This document shows positions 33,946-42,895 of a DNA stretch of 48,746 nucleotides, one piece after another. The notes under the pieces were generated by a model. That model was not told the DNA's origin and made no database searches. It was given only the letters and a program-made list of their open reading frames with translations. The translations under genes and the position numbers were made by a program. The DNA is taken from contig CAMWPB010000036.1 of the NCBI GenBank assembly GCA_947176065.1, forward strand, positions 1 through 48,746. The letters run 5' to 3'. Numbering within the stretch: the stretch's first letter is position 1; each line of letters starts with the position of its first letter. The stretch comes from an uncultured Lachnospiraceae bacterium. Lineage in GTDB: Bacteria > Bacillota > Clostridia > Lachnospirales > Lachnospiraceae.

Positions 33946-36066
33946 ATGGATGTAAGCCAGTATCTTGAGATTTTCCTTGATGAAACCAATGAACATCTGC
34001 AGAATCTGAATACGCAGATTCTCTCTTTGGAGCAGGACCCGGAGAACATGGATACGATCAATGAGATCTTCCGTGCGGCGCATTCCTTAAAGGGTATGGC
34101 GGGAACCATGGGCTATAAGAGGATGCAGACGCTGACTCATGATATGGAGAACGTTTTCTCCGAGGTGAGGAACGGCAATATCAAGGTGAAGGCGGATATG
34201 ATCGACGTGCTGTTCCAGTGTCTTGACGCGCTGGAGGAGTATAACACCAATATCAGGGAAAGCTCCGACGAGGGTACCAATGACAACGGTGCGCTGATTA
34301 AGCGGTTGAATGATATTATGGGCGGCGATTCCGACGACAGCGCCGCACCGACAGGGCAGGCGCCTCAGGCACAGGAGCCGGAAGCGTCCGCTGCGTCTGC
34401 GGGCGGCTTTGTGGGAATTAAGCTGAATGAAAGCCAGCAGAGCGTATTGAGCGAGGCGATCAGACAGGGCAAGAGAGTCTACGGGCTTACCGTGAAGGTC
34501 CAGGAGTCCTGTATTTTGAAAGCGGCCAGAGCTTTTCTGGTGTTTAAGGCAATTGAGGACACGAGTGAAATTATTGTTTCCGATCCTTCTTCGCAGGATA
34601 TTGAGGATGAGAAGTTCGATCTGCATTTCAGTCTGATTATTGTCTCCGAGGCGGAGCTGAATGAGGTAGTGAAGGCAGCTAAGAGCGTGTCAGAGATAGA
34701 AGATGTTTCAGGCAGCGTACTGAGTCTGGATGACGTGGGCGCAGGTGGGACGGAAGAATCCCATGCGGCGGAGACTGCGGAACCCACCGTAGAGGCGGCG
34801 CCTGCAGAAACGGTGCAGACCCCGGCAGAAACCCCGGCGGCGCCCGCAGAGGCGGCACAGACACCCGCACCCGCGGCAGCGCCGGCGAAAAAGGCGCCTG
34901 TAAACAAGCCCGTTGTGAACAGGACTGTCAGAGTGGATATCGAGAAGCTGGATACGCTCATGAATCTGGTCAGCGAGCTGATTATCGCGAAAAACTCTCT
35001 GGTATCGGCATCCGCGATGTCCGGCAATTCGAGTCAGGCGGTGAATGAGCAGATCGAGTATCTGGAGAGTGTGACCACTTCCCTCCATGAGTCGGTTATG
35101 AAGGTGAGGATGGTGCCTATCGAGAGCACGGTGAATAAGTTCCCCCGTATGGTCCGCGACCTGCAGAAGAAGCTGGGTAAGAAGATGGAGCTGTACATGA
35201 GCGGTGAGGAGACAGAGCTTGACCGTACCGTGGTAGACCAGATCGGCGATCCTCTGATGCATCTGCTGCGCAATTCCGCTGACCATGGACTGGAGTCCGC
35301 TGCGGTGCGTAAGGAGAGAGGAAAGCCGGAAGTCGGTTCGATTTTCCTCGACGCTTATCAGGACGGTAATAACGTTGTCATCGAGGTAAGGGACGACGGT
35401 AACGGTATTGATACAAAGGCAGTGAAAAACAAAGCCATAGAGCGCGGCGTTATCACCCCGGAACAGGGCGAGGCCATGAGCGAGAAGGAGATTATCAATC
35501 TGCTGTTTAACGCAGGATTTTCCACCGCGAAGGTCGTATCGGACGTGTCGGGACGAGGCGTGGGTCTGGATGTGGTGAAATCCATGATTGAGTCCTTAAG
35601 CGGCGAGGTAGAGGTGAAGTCCAAGCTTGGAGAGGGCAGTACATGGACGATCAGACTGCCGCTGACGCTGGCTATTATTCAGGCGCTGATGGTGGAGATC
35701 GGCGAGGAGAAATATGCCATTGCGCTCGGCTCCATCCAGACGATTGAAGATATTCTTCCCAGCGACGTGAAGCTGGTACAGGCGAAGGAAGTGATTCAGC
35801 TCCGTGATCTGGTAATCCCGCTGATCCGCCTGAATGAAATTCTGGATATCCCCAGCAAGAAAGATCCGGAGGAAAATCTGGTTGTGGTTGTCGTTAAGAA
35901 GGGTGATAAGCTGGCAGGTCTTGTGGTGGATGAACTGATCGGACAGCAGGAGATCGTTATCAAGTCGCTCGGCAAGTATATCAGCAAGTGCAAGATTATC
36001 AGCGGCGCAACGGTTCTTGGCGACGGTGAGGTGGCGTTGATTCTGGATGCCAATTCGCTGATCTGA
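33946..36066 (+). CDS. cheA: Chemotaxis histidine kinase CheA
   Basis: The central kinase of chemotaxis, 706 residues. P1 Hpt domain with phospho-acceptor H46 (RAAHSLKGMAGTMG); P2-like domain about 155-255; an Ala/Pro-rich linker about 270-325; P3 dimerisation helices; P4 ATPase with N box LLRNSADHGLE and G boxes DDGNGID and GRGVGLDVV; P5 CheW-like coupling domain to the end. It phosphorylates CheY and CheB. The gene is followed by cheW at 19-nt spacing. Confidence 0.98.
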   Translation: MDVSQYLEIFLDETNEHLQNLNTQILSLEQDPENMDTINEIFRAAHSLKGMAGTMGYKRMQTLTHDMENVFSEVRNGNIKVKADMIDVLFQCLDALEEYNTNIRESSDEGTNDNGALIKRLNDIMGGDSDDSAAPTGQAPQAQEPEASAASAGGFVGIKLNESQQSVLSEAIRQGKRVYGLTVKVQESCILKAARAFLVFKAIEDTSEIIVSDPSSQDIEDEKFDLHFSLIIVSEAELNEVVKAAKSVSEIEDVSGSVLSLDDVGAGGTEESHAAETAEPTVEAAPAETVQTPAETPAAPAEAAQTPAPAAAPAKKAPVNKPVVNRTVRVDIEKLDTLMNLVSELIIAKNSLVSASAMSGNSSQAVNEQIEYLESVTTSLHESVMKVRMVPIESTVNKFPRMVRDLQKKLGKKMELYMSGEETELDRTVVDQIGDPLMHLLRNSADHGLESAAVRKERGKPEVGSIFLDAYQDGNNVVIEVRDDGNGIDTKAVKNKAIERGVITPEQGEAMSEKEIINLLFNAGFSTAKVVSDVSGRGVGLDVVKSMIESLSGEVEVKSKLGEGSTWTIRLPLTLAIIQALMVEIGEEKYAIALGSIQTIEDILPSDVKLVQAKEVIQLRDLVIPLIRLNEILDIPSKKDPEENLVVVVVKKGDKLAGLVVDELIGQQEIVIKSLGKYISKCKIISGATVLGDGEVALILDANSLI

Positions 36067-36085
36067 CAGGAGGGAGGAAGAGAGC

Positions 36086-36547
36086 ATGAATGAAATAGAA
36101 GAATTGAGACCGGTAGGGGAAACCACCCAGTTTATTGTGATAAAACTCGGCGACGAGCAGTATGGCATCGACATCAAATACATAGACAATATTGTAAGGA
36201 TGCAGCACATTACCAGAGTGCCGAAGGTGGACGAATATTTAAAGGGCGTGATTAACCTGCGGGGCGAGGTGATTCCCGTTATGAGCATCCGCATTAAGAT
36301 GGGGCTGGAGAAGGACGTGGAGACGAAGTCCAGCAGAATTATCATCCTGAAGATGGAGCAGCAGGGAACGATCGGTGTGATCGTCGATGAGGTCAAAGAG
36401 GTTGTCACGCTGGAAAACGAAAGAATTGAGAAAGTAGCTTATGATTCCAAAGATGAGAATGCAAACTTCCTCTGCGGAGTCGGCAAGAGTGACGGGGGAC
36501 TGATCTCCCTGCTTGATTTGAATGCAGTTGTGTTGGAGAGCGTATAG
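36086..36547 (+). CDS. cheW: Chemotaxis coupling protein CheW
   Basis: A 153-residue single-domain CheW adaptor that links receptors to CheA. It contains FIVIKLGDEQYGIDIKYID, VINLRGEVIPVMSIRIKMG and VIVDEVKEVVTL, the standard beta-barrel motifs. GGAGGGAGGAAGAG precedes the ATG. Confidence 0.97.
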   Translation: MNEIEELRPVGETTQFIVIKLGDEQYGIDIKYIDNIVRMQHITRVPKVDEYLKGVINLRGEVIPVMSIRIKMGLEKDVETKSSRIIILKMEQQGTIGVIVDEVKEVVTLENERIEKVAYDSKDENANFLCGVGKSDGGLISLLDLNAVVLESV

Positions 36548-36558
36548 GAGGAGCAATA

Positions 36559-37176
36559 GTGGGCGAAATAAGGTTAGACGAAATGTCGAATGAATATTTC
36601 GACGTTCTGAGGGAGCTGGGTAACATCGGCGCCGGAAATGCGACCACGGCTTTGGCACAGATGATGCAGTGTAAGGTGGATATGGCGGTGCCTAAGGTGC
36701 AGCTTCTGGAGTTCAAGGAGCTGGGTGAAGCCATGGTCGGTGAAGAGACGGTAATGGCGGGGATTTACCTCGGCATTGAGGGAGATATCAAGGGCAGCAT
36801 CATGTTTCTGCTGGAAAAGGCGGCGGCAAAGCATCTGGTTGGCAAGCTGATGGGCATGGAGTCTGAGGGCGACGAGTTTAACGAGATGGAGTTTTCCGCG
36901 CTGAAAGAGGTTGGAAACATTATCACGGGTTCGTATCTGAATTCCCTTTCCAGTATTACGAATCTGGCGATTTATCCTTCCGTGCCGGATCTGACGGTGG
37001 ATATGGCGGGAGCGATTTTGAGCGTGCCGGCGATTGAGTTTGCCGCTCTTGGCGACAGAATGTTGATGATTCAGACGCAGTTTTTTGATGAGATGGTGTT
37101 AGACGGGTATTTTATCCTGATCCCTGATTTGGATTCCTATGGCAGAATGTTGGCGGCGCTGGGGATCAATATCTGA
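36559..37176 (+). CDS. cheC: CheY-P phosphatase CheC
   Basis: A 205-residue protein with the two CheC active-site helices: ELGNIGAGNATTALA and EVGNIITGSYLNSLS, each with the E-x-x-N pair. CheC dephosphorylates CheY-P and is stimulated by CheD. It starts at GTG 36559 with AGGAGGAG upstream and is followed by cheD, as in Bacillus and Thermotoga. Confidence 0.96.
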   Translation: MGEIRLDEMSNEYFDVLRELGNIGAGNATTALAQMMQCKVDMAVPKVQLLEFKELGEAMVGEETVMAGIYLGIEGDIKGSIMFLLEKAAAKHLVGKLMGMESEGDEFNEMEFSALKEVGNIITGSYLNSLSSITNLAIYPSVPDLTVDMAGAILSVPAIEFAALGDRMLMIQTQFFDEMVLDGYFILIPDLDSYGRMLAALGINI

Positions 37177-37232
37177 TCGGGCGGCTGACGTGGGTATGAA
37201 TTAAGAAAGTGTAAACGGGAGAACGCGGTGTT

Positions 37233-37718
37233 ATGAGTGTAGAGATAAAGGTCGGAATGGCCGACTTAAATGTATGCGTCAGTCCTGACAGGATTACAAC
37301 GCTGGGACTGGGGTCTTGTGTAGGTATTGCGCTCCGTGATCCGGTCACAAAGATCGGCGGGCTGGCACACATTATGCTGCCGGACTCTACGACGATTCGC
37401 AACAACTCCAATATACCGAAGTTTGCTGACACGGGAATAGAGGAGCTGGTAAAGCAGGTGACCAGAAGAGGGGCGAACAGGAGCCGTCTGGTTGCCAAGA
37501 TTGCGGGCGGCGCGCAGATGTTTGGATTTAACAGCAACAGTGAGATGGTTCGCGTGGGCGAGAGAAACGTGCAGGCGACCAAGAAGAAGCTGGCGGAGCT
37601 GCGTATTCCGATTCTGGCCGAAGATACCGGCAAGAATTTCGGAAGAACGGTTATTTTTTATCCTGAGACCGGGGATTTTGTAATCAGGGCGGTAGGTAAG
37701 CAGGAATACAAGATCTGA
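37233..37718 (+). CDS. cheD: Chemoreceptor glutamine deamidase CheD
   Basis: CheD deamidates receptor glutamines and cooperates with CheC in adaptation. The 161-residue product keeps the catalytic pair C29 (GLGSCVGIALRD) and H46 (GLAHIMLPDS), plus the KIAGGAQMF segment. The ATG at 37233 has a weak upstream purine stretch. Gap of 56 nt from cheC. Confidence 0.97.
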   Translation: MSVEIKVGMADLNVCVSPDRITTLGLGSCVGIALRDPVTKIGGLAHIMLPDSTTIRNNSNIPKFADTGIEELVKQVTRRGANRSRLVAKIAGGAQMFGFNSNSEMVRVGERNVQATKKKLAELRIPILAEDTGKNFGRTVIFYPETGDFVIRAVGKQEYKI

Positions 37719-37796
37719 TCTGTCAGGTCCGAAAGAAGAGTTGATTCGGAAGAGGATAGAAAATAGAAGATGGGAAGATAATGGAAGGGTAACGAA

Positions 37797-38198
37797 GTGG
37801 ACTGGGAAGAGAAGAACAGCGAAGAGACAGGAGAAGAGGCGGAAGCTCCTGAGACGGAGGAAGAGTCGGAAGGGGAGCTTGCGCCGGAGGAGGAAATTGA
37901 GACTGCGGCCCAGCGTGAGGCGAGGGAAAAGCGGGAGGAAGAGGAGAGACAAGCGAAAGCGAGAAAGCGCAGATTGATCCCTCCTTTTATCATGTTGCTT
38001 GCCGGGGCGGTTGTCAGCATTACCATGCGGATTTTTCGTTATGATTTGCAGACGATGCTGATTGTTTTGCTGTGCGTGCTGTTGGGTTTTTATTTTGTCG
38101 GAAGAATCCTGCAGATGATGCTGGACAGATTTGAGCAGCAGATAGAAGAGGCCCACATGGAGGAGGGCGAGGTTATAGAAAAGGAACCTGAGGAGTAA
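37797..38198 (+). CDS. Acidic hypothetical membrane protein between cheD and sigD
   Basis: The 133-residue product has a strongly acidic N-terminal half (residues 1-45, mainly E and A), a basic junction (KARKRRLIPP), and two closely spaced membrane helices (about 60-78 and 85-105), followed by an acidic tail. Start is GTG 37797. Its position inside the fla/che cluster and tight spacing to sigD (32 nt) suggest a flagellar or sigma-factor-linked role. I recognise no named family. Confidence 0.75.
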   Translation: MDWEEKNSEETGEEAEAPETEEESEGELAPEEEIETAAQREAREKREEEERQAKARKRRLIPPFIMLLAGAVVSITMRIFRYDLQTMLIVLLCVLLGFYFVGRILQMMLDRFEQQIEEAHMEEGEVIEKEPEE

Positions 38199-38230
38199 AA
38201 TAAACCAAAAAAGGTGAACAGGTACTCGGA

Positions 38231-39016
38231 ATGGACGATACAGGCAAAAAGAAACTCTGGGAGGAGTACGCAGGTACCAGATCCCCGGAGGTACGGGAAA
38301 AGATCATATTGGAATATGCGCCTTTGGTGAAGGTGGTGGCGGGACGTCTCAGCATGTACCTCGGGTACAATGTGGAGTATGAGGATCTTGTGAGCTACGG
38401 GATATTCGGACTGATCGACGCCATTGATAAGTTTGACTGCATGAAGGACGTCAAGTTTGAGACCTATGCCAGTCTGAGAATACGGGGAGCGATTCTGGAT
38501 CAGATCCGCAAGATGGACTGGATTCCGCGGACCATCAGACAGAAGCAGAAGCGGATTGACGCGGCCATCAAGGAGATCGAGACGCAGTACGGCAGGAGCG
38601 CTACGGATGAGGAGATCGCAAAGCTTCTGGGGATTACGGACGAGGAGTATCTTGACTGGCAGTCCCAGATGAAAATAACCAATGTGGTGTCCCTGAATGA
38701 GTTTTTGGAGCAGGGGAGCGAGGTCTCCAATGAGGCGGGGAGCACGAAGAGCGCGGCCTTTGATTCGCCGGAAGAAATTCTGGAGAGAGACGAATTAAAG
38801 AAAATTCTGGCGCAGTCTCTTGAGTTATTGACGGAGAAGGAGCGCAAGGTAATTGTTCTTTATTATTATGAGGATCTGACCCTGAAGGAAATCAGCAATA
38901 TACTGGAGGTGTCCGAGTCGAGAATTTCGCAGCTCCACACCAGGGCTTTACAGAAGATGAGAGGGAAGCTGGGGGACTATATCGGTATTTTTACGGATAG
39001 AGAAAAGAGAAAGTAA
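38231..39016 (+). CDS. sigD: Flagellar RNA polymerase sigma factor SigD/FliA (sigma-28)
   Basis: The sigma factor for late flagellar and chemotaxis genes. The 261-residue product shows region 2 (VEYEDLVSYGIFGLIDAIDKFD and FETYASLRIRGAILDQIRKMDW), region 3 (IRQKQKRIDAAIKEIE), and region 4 with the LTLKEISNILEVSESRISQLH helix-turn-helix. Length and motifs are typical of WhiG/FliA proteins. A GGTGAACAGG stretch precedes the ATG. The anti-sigma factor FlgM is not in the window. Confidence 0.97.
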   Translation: MDDTGKKKLWEEYAGTRSPEVREKIILEYAPLVKVVAGRLSMYLGYNVEYEDLVSYGIFGLIDAIDKFDCMKDVKFETYASLRIRGAILDQIRKMDWIPRTIRQKQKRIDAAIKEIETQYGRSATDEEIAKLLGITDEEYLDWQSQMKITNVVSLNEFLEQGSEVSNEAGSTKSAAFDSPEEILERDELKKILAQSLELLTEKERKVIVLYYYEDLTLKEISNILEVSESRISQLHTRALQKMRGKLGDYIGIFTDREKRK

Positions 39017-39030
39017 AGACAGGGGGGTAT

Positions 39031-40620
39031 ATGAACGGATATTTCAGATTGGTGAACCGGGAAGGGTCGTCGTCGCTTAAGCTGTTTCCGCCGACAGGGG
39101 AGGGGAAACCTGTCGATGTAAGCGATGTGGTTGAGTATCTGACGATGAAAGATTACGCCTGCGATCTGCCGACGTTAAAGCGGGCGGTGGAGAGCGCGGA
39201 GAAAGCGGAACAGGAGATCAGTCTCGGGAATGAGACAAGATTTCCGGAGAGAGAGTGTTATAAGCTGAGAATCGGGCCTGATAAGATGCAGGCTTTTGCG
39301 AAGTTCTATGCCGCTTCTGAGGGCGGCGAAAATATGACGGCCGAAGAGATGATAAAAGATCTTGAGCTTCGGGGGATCAAGTGCGGTATCCGCACGGAGG
39401 CCATTGCGGGTTTCTTTGCGAAAAGAAACTATCTGGAGGAAATTCTGGTAGCCGAGGGGCGTGAACCTGTTCAGGGAAAGAATGCTTTCATAGAATATAA
39501 ATTTAATACGGATAAAAAGGCGAAGCCTACGCTGAATGAGGACGGGAGCGTAGATTTTTTCCATTTGAATATACTAAATCATTGTAATAAAGGAGAAGTG
39601 CTGGCAGTCCTGCATCGGGAGGTGCCGGGCGAACCGGGAGAGGATCTGGGGGGAAATAAGATTTTTCCCGCGGAGGTGCGAAAGGAAACCTTAAAGTTCG
39701 GGCGTAATATTGAGATTTCCGAAGACCGCACCGTGCTTACCGCTCAGGTGGACGGCCATGTGGAGCTGGTGGAGGGATCGGTTTTCGTCTCCAATGAGCT
39801 TATGGTGGAGAATGTGGACAATTCCACCGGCAATATTGACTATGAGGGAAATGTGCAGATAAGCGGCAACGTAGCGACGAACTTTCAGGTGAAGGCCAAA
39901 GGCGACATTGTGGTGAAGGGCGTTGTGGAGGGCGCGCAGCTTACTGCAGGCGGCAATATTATTATTGCCAGAGGCATGAACGGCATGGGCCGCGGGGTGC
40001 TTAAGGCGGACGGCAATATTGTGGCGAAATTTCTGGAAAATGTCACTGCGGAAGCGGAAGGATATGTGGCCTCCGAGTCTATCCTGCACAGCAGGGTAAC
40101 GGCAGGCGGCGAGGTCAATGTGGACGGACGGCGCGGGTTTATCACAGGCGGAAAGGTCAGCGCGACGGGCAGCATCCATGTGAAAACCCTCGGCTCGGAG
40201 ATGGGAGCCGACACCATTGTGGAGGTGGGAACTGATCCCAGGCTGAAGGAGCGTTTAAATCAGCTCCAGAAGCAGATTGGCGAGGACACGAAACTTTTGC
40301 AGACGGTGCAGCCTACGCTGATTTCCGCGAAGCAGAAGCTGGCCAAGGGCGTCAGGCTGAGTCCGGAACAGATTCAGCAGATACAGTCCATGGCGGCGTT
40401 AAATAAGCAGAAAACGGAAGCGATAGCGGCAGCAAATCAAGAAATAGAGCAGTTGCAGAAGCAAATGGTGAGTTCTTCGGAAACCATGGTATGTGTAAAA
40501 GGGGAAGTATATCCCGGTACGAGGATCTGTATCGGCGATGTGTCCATGGTGGTGCAGAAGACCACCCATTACTGCCGTTTCATCAGAGAGCGCGGCGATG
40601 TGAAAATGGCGCCGCTCTGA
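39031..40620 (+). CDS. FapA family protein (DUF342, polymer-forming beta-helix)
   Basis: A 529-residue protein with a DUF342/FapA layout: N-terminal alpha/beta region (about 70-190), then a right-handed beta-helix-like series of short strands with V-x-G-x-V spacing (about 235-400, such as GNVQISGNVATNFQVKAKGD and GEVNVDGRRGFITGGKVSA), and a C-terminal coiled coil (about 405-490). In Vibrio the FapA protein helps polar flagellar assembly; in Firmicutes the role is not settled. It lies 14 nt after sigD, and GGGGGG precedes the ATG. Confidence 0.88.
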   Translation: MNGYFRLVNREGSSSLKLFPPTGEGKPVDVSDVVEYLTMKDYACDLPTLKRAVESAEKAEQEISLGNETRFPERECYKLRIGPDKMQAFAKFYAASEGGENMTAEEMIKDLELRGIKCGIRTEAIAGFFAKRNYLEEILVAEGREPVQGKNAFIEYKFNTDKKAKPTLNEDGSVDFFHLNILNHCNKGEVLAVLHREVPGEPGEDLGGNKIFPAEVRKETLKFGRNIEISEDRTVLTAQVDGHVELVEGSVFVSNELMVENVDNSTGNIDYEGNVQISGNVATNFQVKAKGDIVVKGVVEGAQLTAGGNIIIARGMNGMGRGVLKADGNIVAKFLENVTAEAEGYVASESILHSRVTAGGEVNVDGRRGFITGGKVSATGSIHVKTLGSEMGADTIVEVGTDPRLKERLNQLQKQIGEDTKLLQTVQPTLISAKQKLAKGVRLSPEQIQQIQSMAALNKQKTEAIAAANQEIEQLQKQMVSSSETMVCVKGEVYPGTRICIGDVSMVVQKTTHYCRFIRERGDVKMAPL

Positions 40621-40633
40621 GGAAAGGAGCATT

Positions 40634-40951
40634 ATGGCAATAGGCTTTGTGGAAATGCAGGGGCAGATAACGAGAGCGCAGGATTTTACGACTGTCAAGC
40701 ATAACGAGGACACGAAAGGGCTGGTGGACCAGTCTAATTTCGGACAGCAGATGACCAGACAGGTGGAAAAACAGGCGCAGAGGGTCAATGAGAGAGAAAA
40801 GGCGGAAAACCGTCAGAAAAAATTCGACGCAAAGGAAAAGGGAAGTAACGAATACCATGGAGACGGCGGCCGGAACAGGAAGAAGCAGAGCAGAGAGCCT
40901 GACGGCAAGGTGCTGTTAAAGGGTGTGAGTACCTTTGACACTTTGGGTTAG
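40634..40951 (+). CDS. Basic, charged hypothetical protein (105 aa)
   Basis: A soluble-looking 105-residue protein rich in K, R, E, Q and G. It starts MAIGFVEMQGQITRAQDF, has a helical charged stretch (QVEKQAQRVNEREKAENRQK) in the middle, and ends in a hydrophobic strand VLLKGVSTFDTLG. GAAAGGAG is about six nt upstream of ATG. No known family recognised. Its fixed place between fapA and the swrB-like gene suggests a flagellar accessory role. Confidence 0.75.
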   Translation: MAIGFVEMQGQITRAQDFTTVKHNEDTKGLVDQSNFGQQMTRQVEKQAQRVNEREKAENRQKKFDAKEKGSNEYHGDGGRNRKKQSREPDGKVLLKGVSTFDTLG

Positions 40952-40990
40952 CGCCCGGAAGCGGAAGGCCGGATTACGAGAGGGAAAAAC

Positions 40991-42142
40991 ATGAGCATGA
41001 TAGAGATCGTTCTGATTATCATCGGGGCAGGGATATTTCTTCTGGGATATCTTCTGCCGGCAGGGAAGAAGGACGTGGATGAAGAAGTACAACTGATCAG
41101 CGAGGCGGAGATCAGGAAGCTGGTTGAGGGAGAGGCGGAGAGCGTCAGGGAAAGAATTTCCGATATCGTGGATGAAACCATCGGTTATTCGATAGAGAAG
41201 ACGGAGCGCGCCATGGAGCGTGTGGCCAATGAAAAGATAATGGCGGTCAACGAGTATTCGGATACGGTGTTGGAGGAAATCAATAAAAACCATAAGGAAG
41301 TGACATTTCTCTACGATATGCTCAATGACAAGCATGAGACGCTGATGACCGATATCGGCGAAGCGAATCAGGTTGCGGATGAGATCCGGCAGACGGTGCG
41401 CGACGCGGAAATCACGGCCGTAGAGACTGCGAAAAAGGCAAAGGCGGCGGAGGAGGCGGCGGAAGGCGCGCTGGCGCGGATACGTCATGCGGAAAGTTCC
41501 GCCAGAGAAGCGCAGGAGGCCGTGCAGGAGGCAGTACAGTCCGTGATGGGCGCGGTGGAGGATACCCGTACGGATCTCTGGTCGATCCACAGTGCGGGGA
41601 CTTACTCGCCGGAGGTGTTGGAAGAAGTGCAGGCGGCCCGGGTATTCCCAGCAGCGCAGGAGGACGAGCCGGTCTATGAGCCTGAGCCGGAGTATGCGCC
41701 CTATGAGCCTGTTCCCACGGAGCCGGAGGAACCCGCGGAGGAGGTTGACTTTCAGCCGATCAGACCCAAACGGGTGGAGATTATCCACGAGCCGGAGGCC
41801 GATTATGTGGCAGAAGAGCCGGAGCTTTCCGCAAGCGCGGCATTTGCCGAGATGGGTATTTTCGGAAACCGCGAGATGGCGGATAACAGAGGATTTAGCA
41901 GCGGCAGGGAATTTGGCGGCAGAGAGTTTGGCACCAGCAGGGAGCCGGCGCCCCTGCCTGCAGCGGAGGAGCCGCGCGGGGTAGATATCCGTTTCGCCCA
42001 GGGAAAAGATAACGGGCGTAATAGTAATGAGAGAATTTTGGAGCTTCACAAGGCGGGCAAGTCCAATATGGCGATAGCCAAGGAGCTGGGGCTTGGTCTT
42101 GGCGAGGTGAAACTGGTGATAGACCTGTTTGAGGGCGTGTAG
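40991..42142 (+). CDS. SwrB-like membrane-anchored coiled-coil protein
   Basis: The 383-residue protein has an N-terminal membrane helix (MIEIVLIIIGAGIFLLGYLL), a long charged coiled coil (about residues 30-190), a Pro/Glu repeat region (about 220-265, YEPEPEYAPYEPVPTEPEEP), and a C-terminal helix-turn-helix-like end (ILELHKAGKSNMAIAKELGL). B. subtilis SwrB has the same anchor plus C-terminal module and the same position between sigD and rpsB, and promotes assembly of the basal body/export apparatus. Homology is inferred from architecture and synteny. Separated from the next gene by two nt. Confidence 0.7.
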   Translation: MSMIEIVLIIIGAGIFLLGYLLPAGKKDVDEEVQLISEAEIRKLVEGEAESVRERISDIVDETIGYSIEKTERAMERVANEKIMAVNEYSDTVLEEINKNHKEVTFLYDMLNDKHETLMTDIGEANQVADEIRQTVRDAEITAVETAKKAKAAEEAAEGALARIRHAESSAREAQEAVQEAVQSVMGAVEDTRTDLWSIHSAGTYSPEVLEEVQAARVFPAAQEDEPVYEPEPEYAPYEPVPTEPEEPAEEVDFQPIRPKRVEIIHEPEADYVAEEPELSASAAFAEMGIFGNREMADNRGFSSGREFGGREFGTSREPAPLPAAEEPRGVDIRFAQGKDNGRNSNERILELHKAGKSNMAIAKELGLGLGEVKLVIDLFEGV

Positions 42143-42144
42143 GT

Positions 42145-42840
42145 ATGGAGAAAAAATATTATTTCCGAGGACTCGGTCTGGGAATTATCGTAACGGCCGT
42201 TATTATGGGGATTGCCCTGTCGGGCGGCGGGAAAAAGGAAAAGATGTCTGACGATGAGGTGATCGCCCGGGCGAAGGAACTGGGTATGATTGAGGATTCC
42301 CGGCTGTTGGAGCCTTCCGAGGAGGAAAATGCAGAGGACGGACAGGAAGATGCGCCGCCCGCGCAGGAAGAAAGCGCCGTAAAAAAGGATATAGCGGTGG
42401 CGAAGCAGAAGGAAGAGGCGGAAGAAAAGGCGAATGCACAGCAGGGGACGGAAAAGCCTGTGGTTGATACGCCGGAGTCTGTACAGACGGAAGAGAATAA
42501 AGCGGCGGAGACGGAAAAACCCGCGGAGCCGGAGACGAATGACGCGGCGGAGGCTGCCGGTCAGAAGCCGGCCGCCGACACCAACGAGATGAACAAGCAG
42601 GATGATGACATTCCGAAGCCGGAGGCGGGCGGGGCGAAGAAGGTGACCATTGCAAGCGGCGACGGTTCCTATACGGTGGCAAAAAAGCTGGCGGATGCAG
42701 GTGTTGTGGGTTCGGCGACTGCCTATGACAACTTTTTGTGCGCGAATGGTTATGATAAGAAATTAAGACCCGGAACCTTTGAGATCCCAGCCAATGCCAG
42801 CGAGGAGCAGGTGGCGAAAATTGTGACGGGACAGGAATAG
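42145..42840 (+). CDS. MltG/YceG-like LysM-type membrane protein lacking the catalytic domain
   Basis: A 231-residue protein with an N-terminal membrane helix (about 9-25), an acidic Glu/Ala-rich spacer (45-165), and a C-terminal ~65-residue segment ([20 protein letters not shown], then [20 protein letters not shown]) that resembles the LysM-like part of MltG endolytic transglycosylases. The catalytic YceG domain is absent. It may bind or position peptidoglycan near the flagellum rather than cut it; this is inference. Confidence 0.7.
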   Translation: MEKKYYFRGLGLGIIVTAVIMGIALSGGGKKEKMSDDEVIARAKELGMIEDSRLLEPSEEENAEDGQEDAPPAQEESAVKKDIAVAKQKEEAEEKANAQQGTEKPVVDTPESVQTEENKAAETEKPAEPETNDAAEAAGQKPAADTNEMNKQDDDIPKPEAGGAKKVTIASGDGSYTVAKKLADAGVVGSATAYDNFLCANGYDKKLRPGTFEIPANASEEQVAKIVTGQE

Positions 42841-42895
42841 CGTGAGAAGAACTTTTGAAACTCATGCCAGACAACAGACGAAAGGGAGAGACGTT

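Noticed and set aside
32871..34109. 412-residue antisense frame opposite cheB/cheA
   Set aside because: Arg/His-rich shadow of cheB with no start signal; crosses two genuine genes.
40916..42049. 377-residue antisense frame opposite the swrB-like gene
   Set aside because: Arg/Leu-rich shadow; the + strand frame has a membrane anchor, coiled coil and tight operon spacing.
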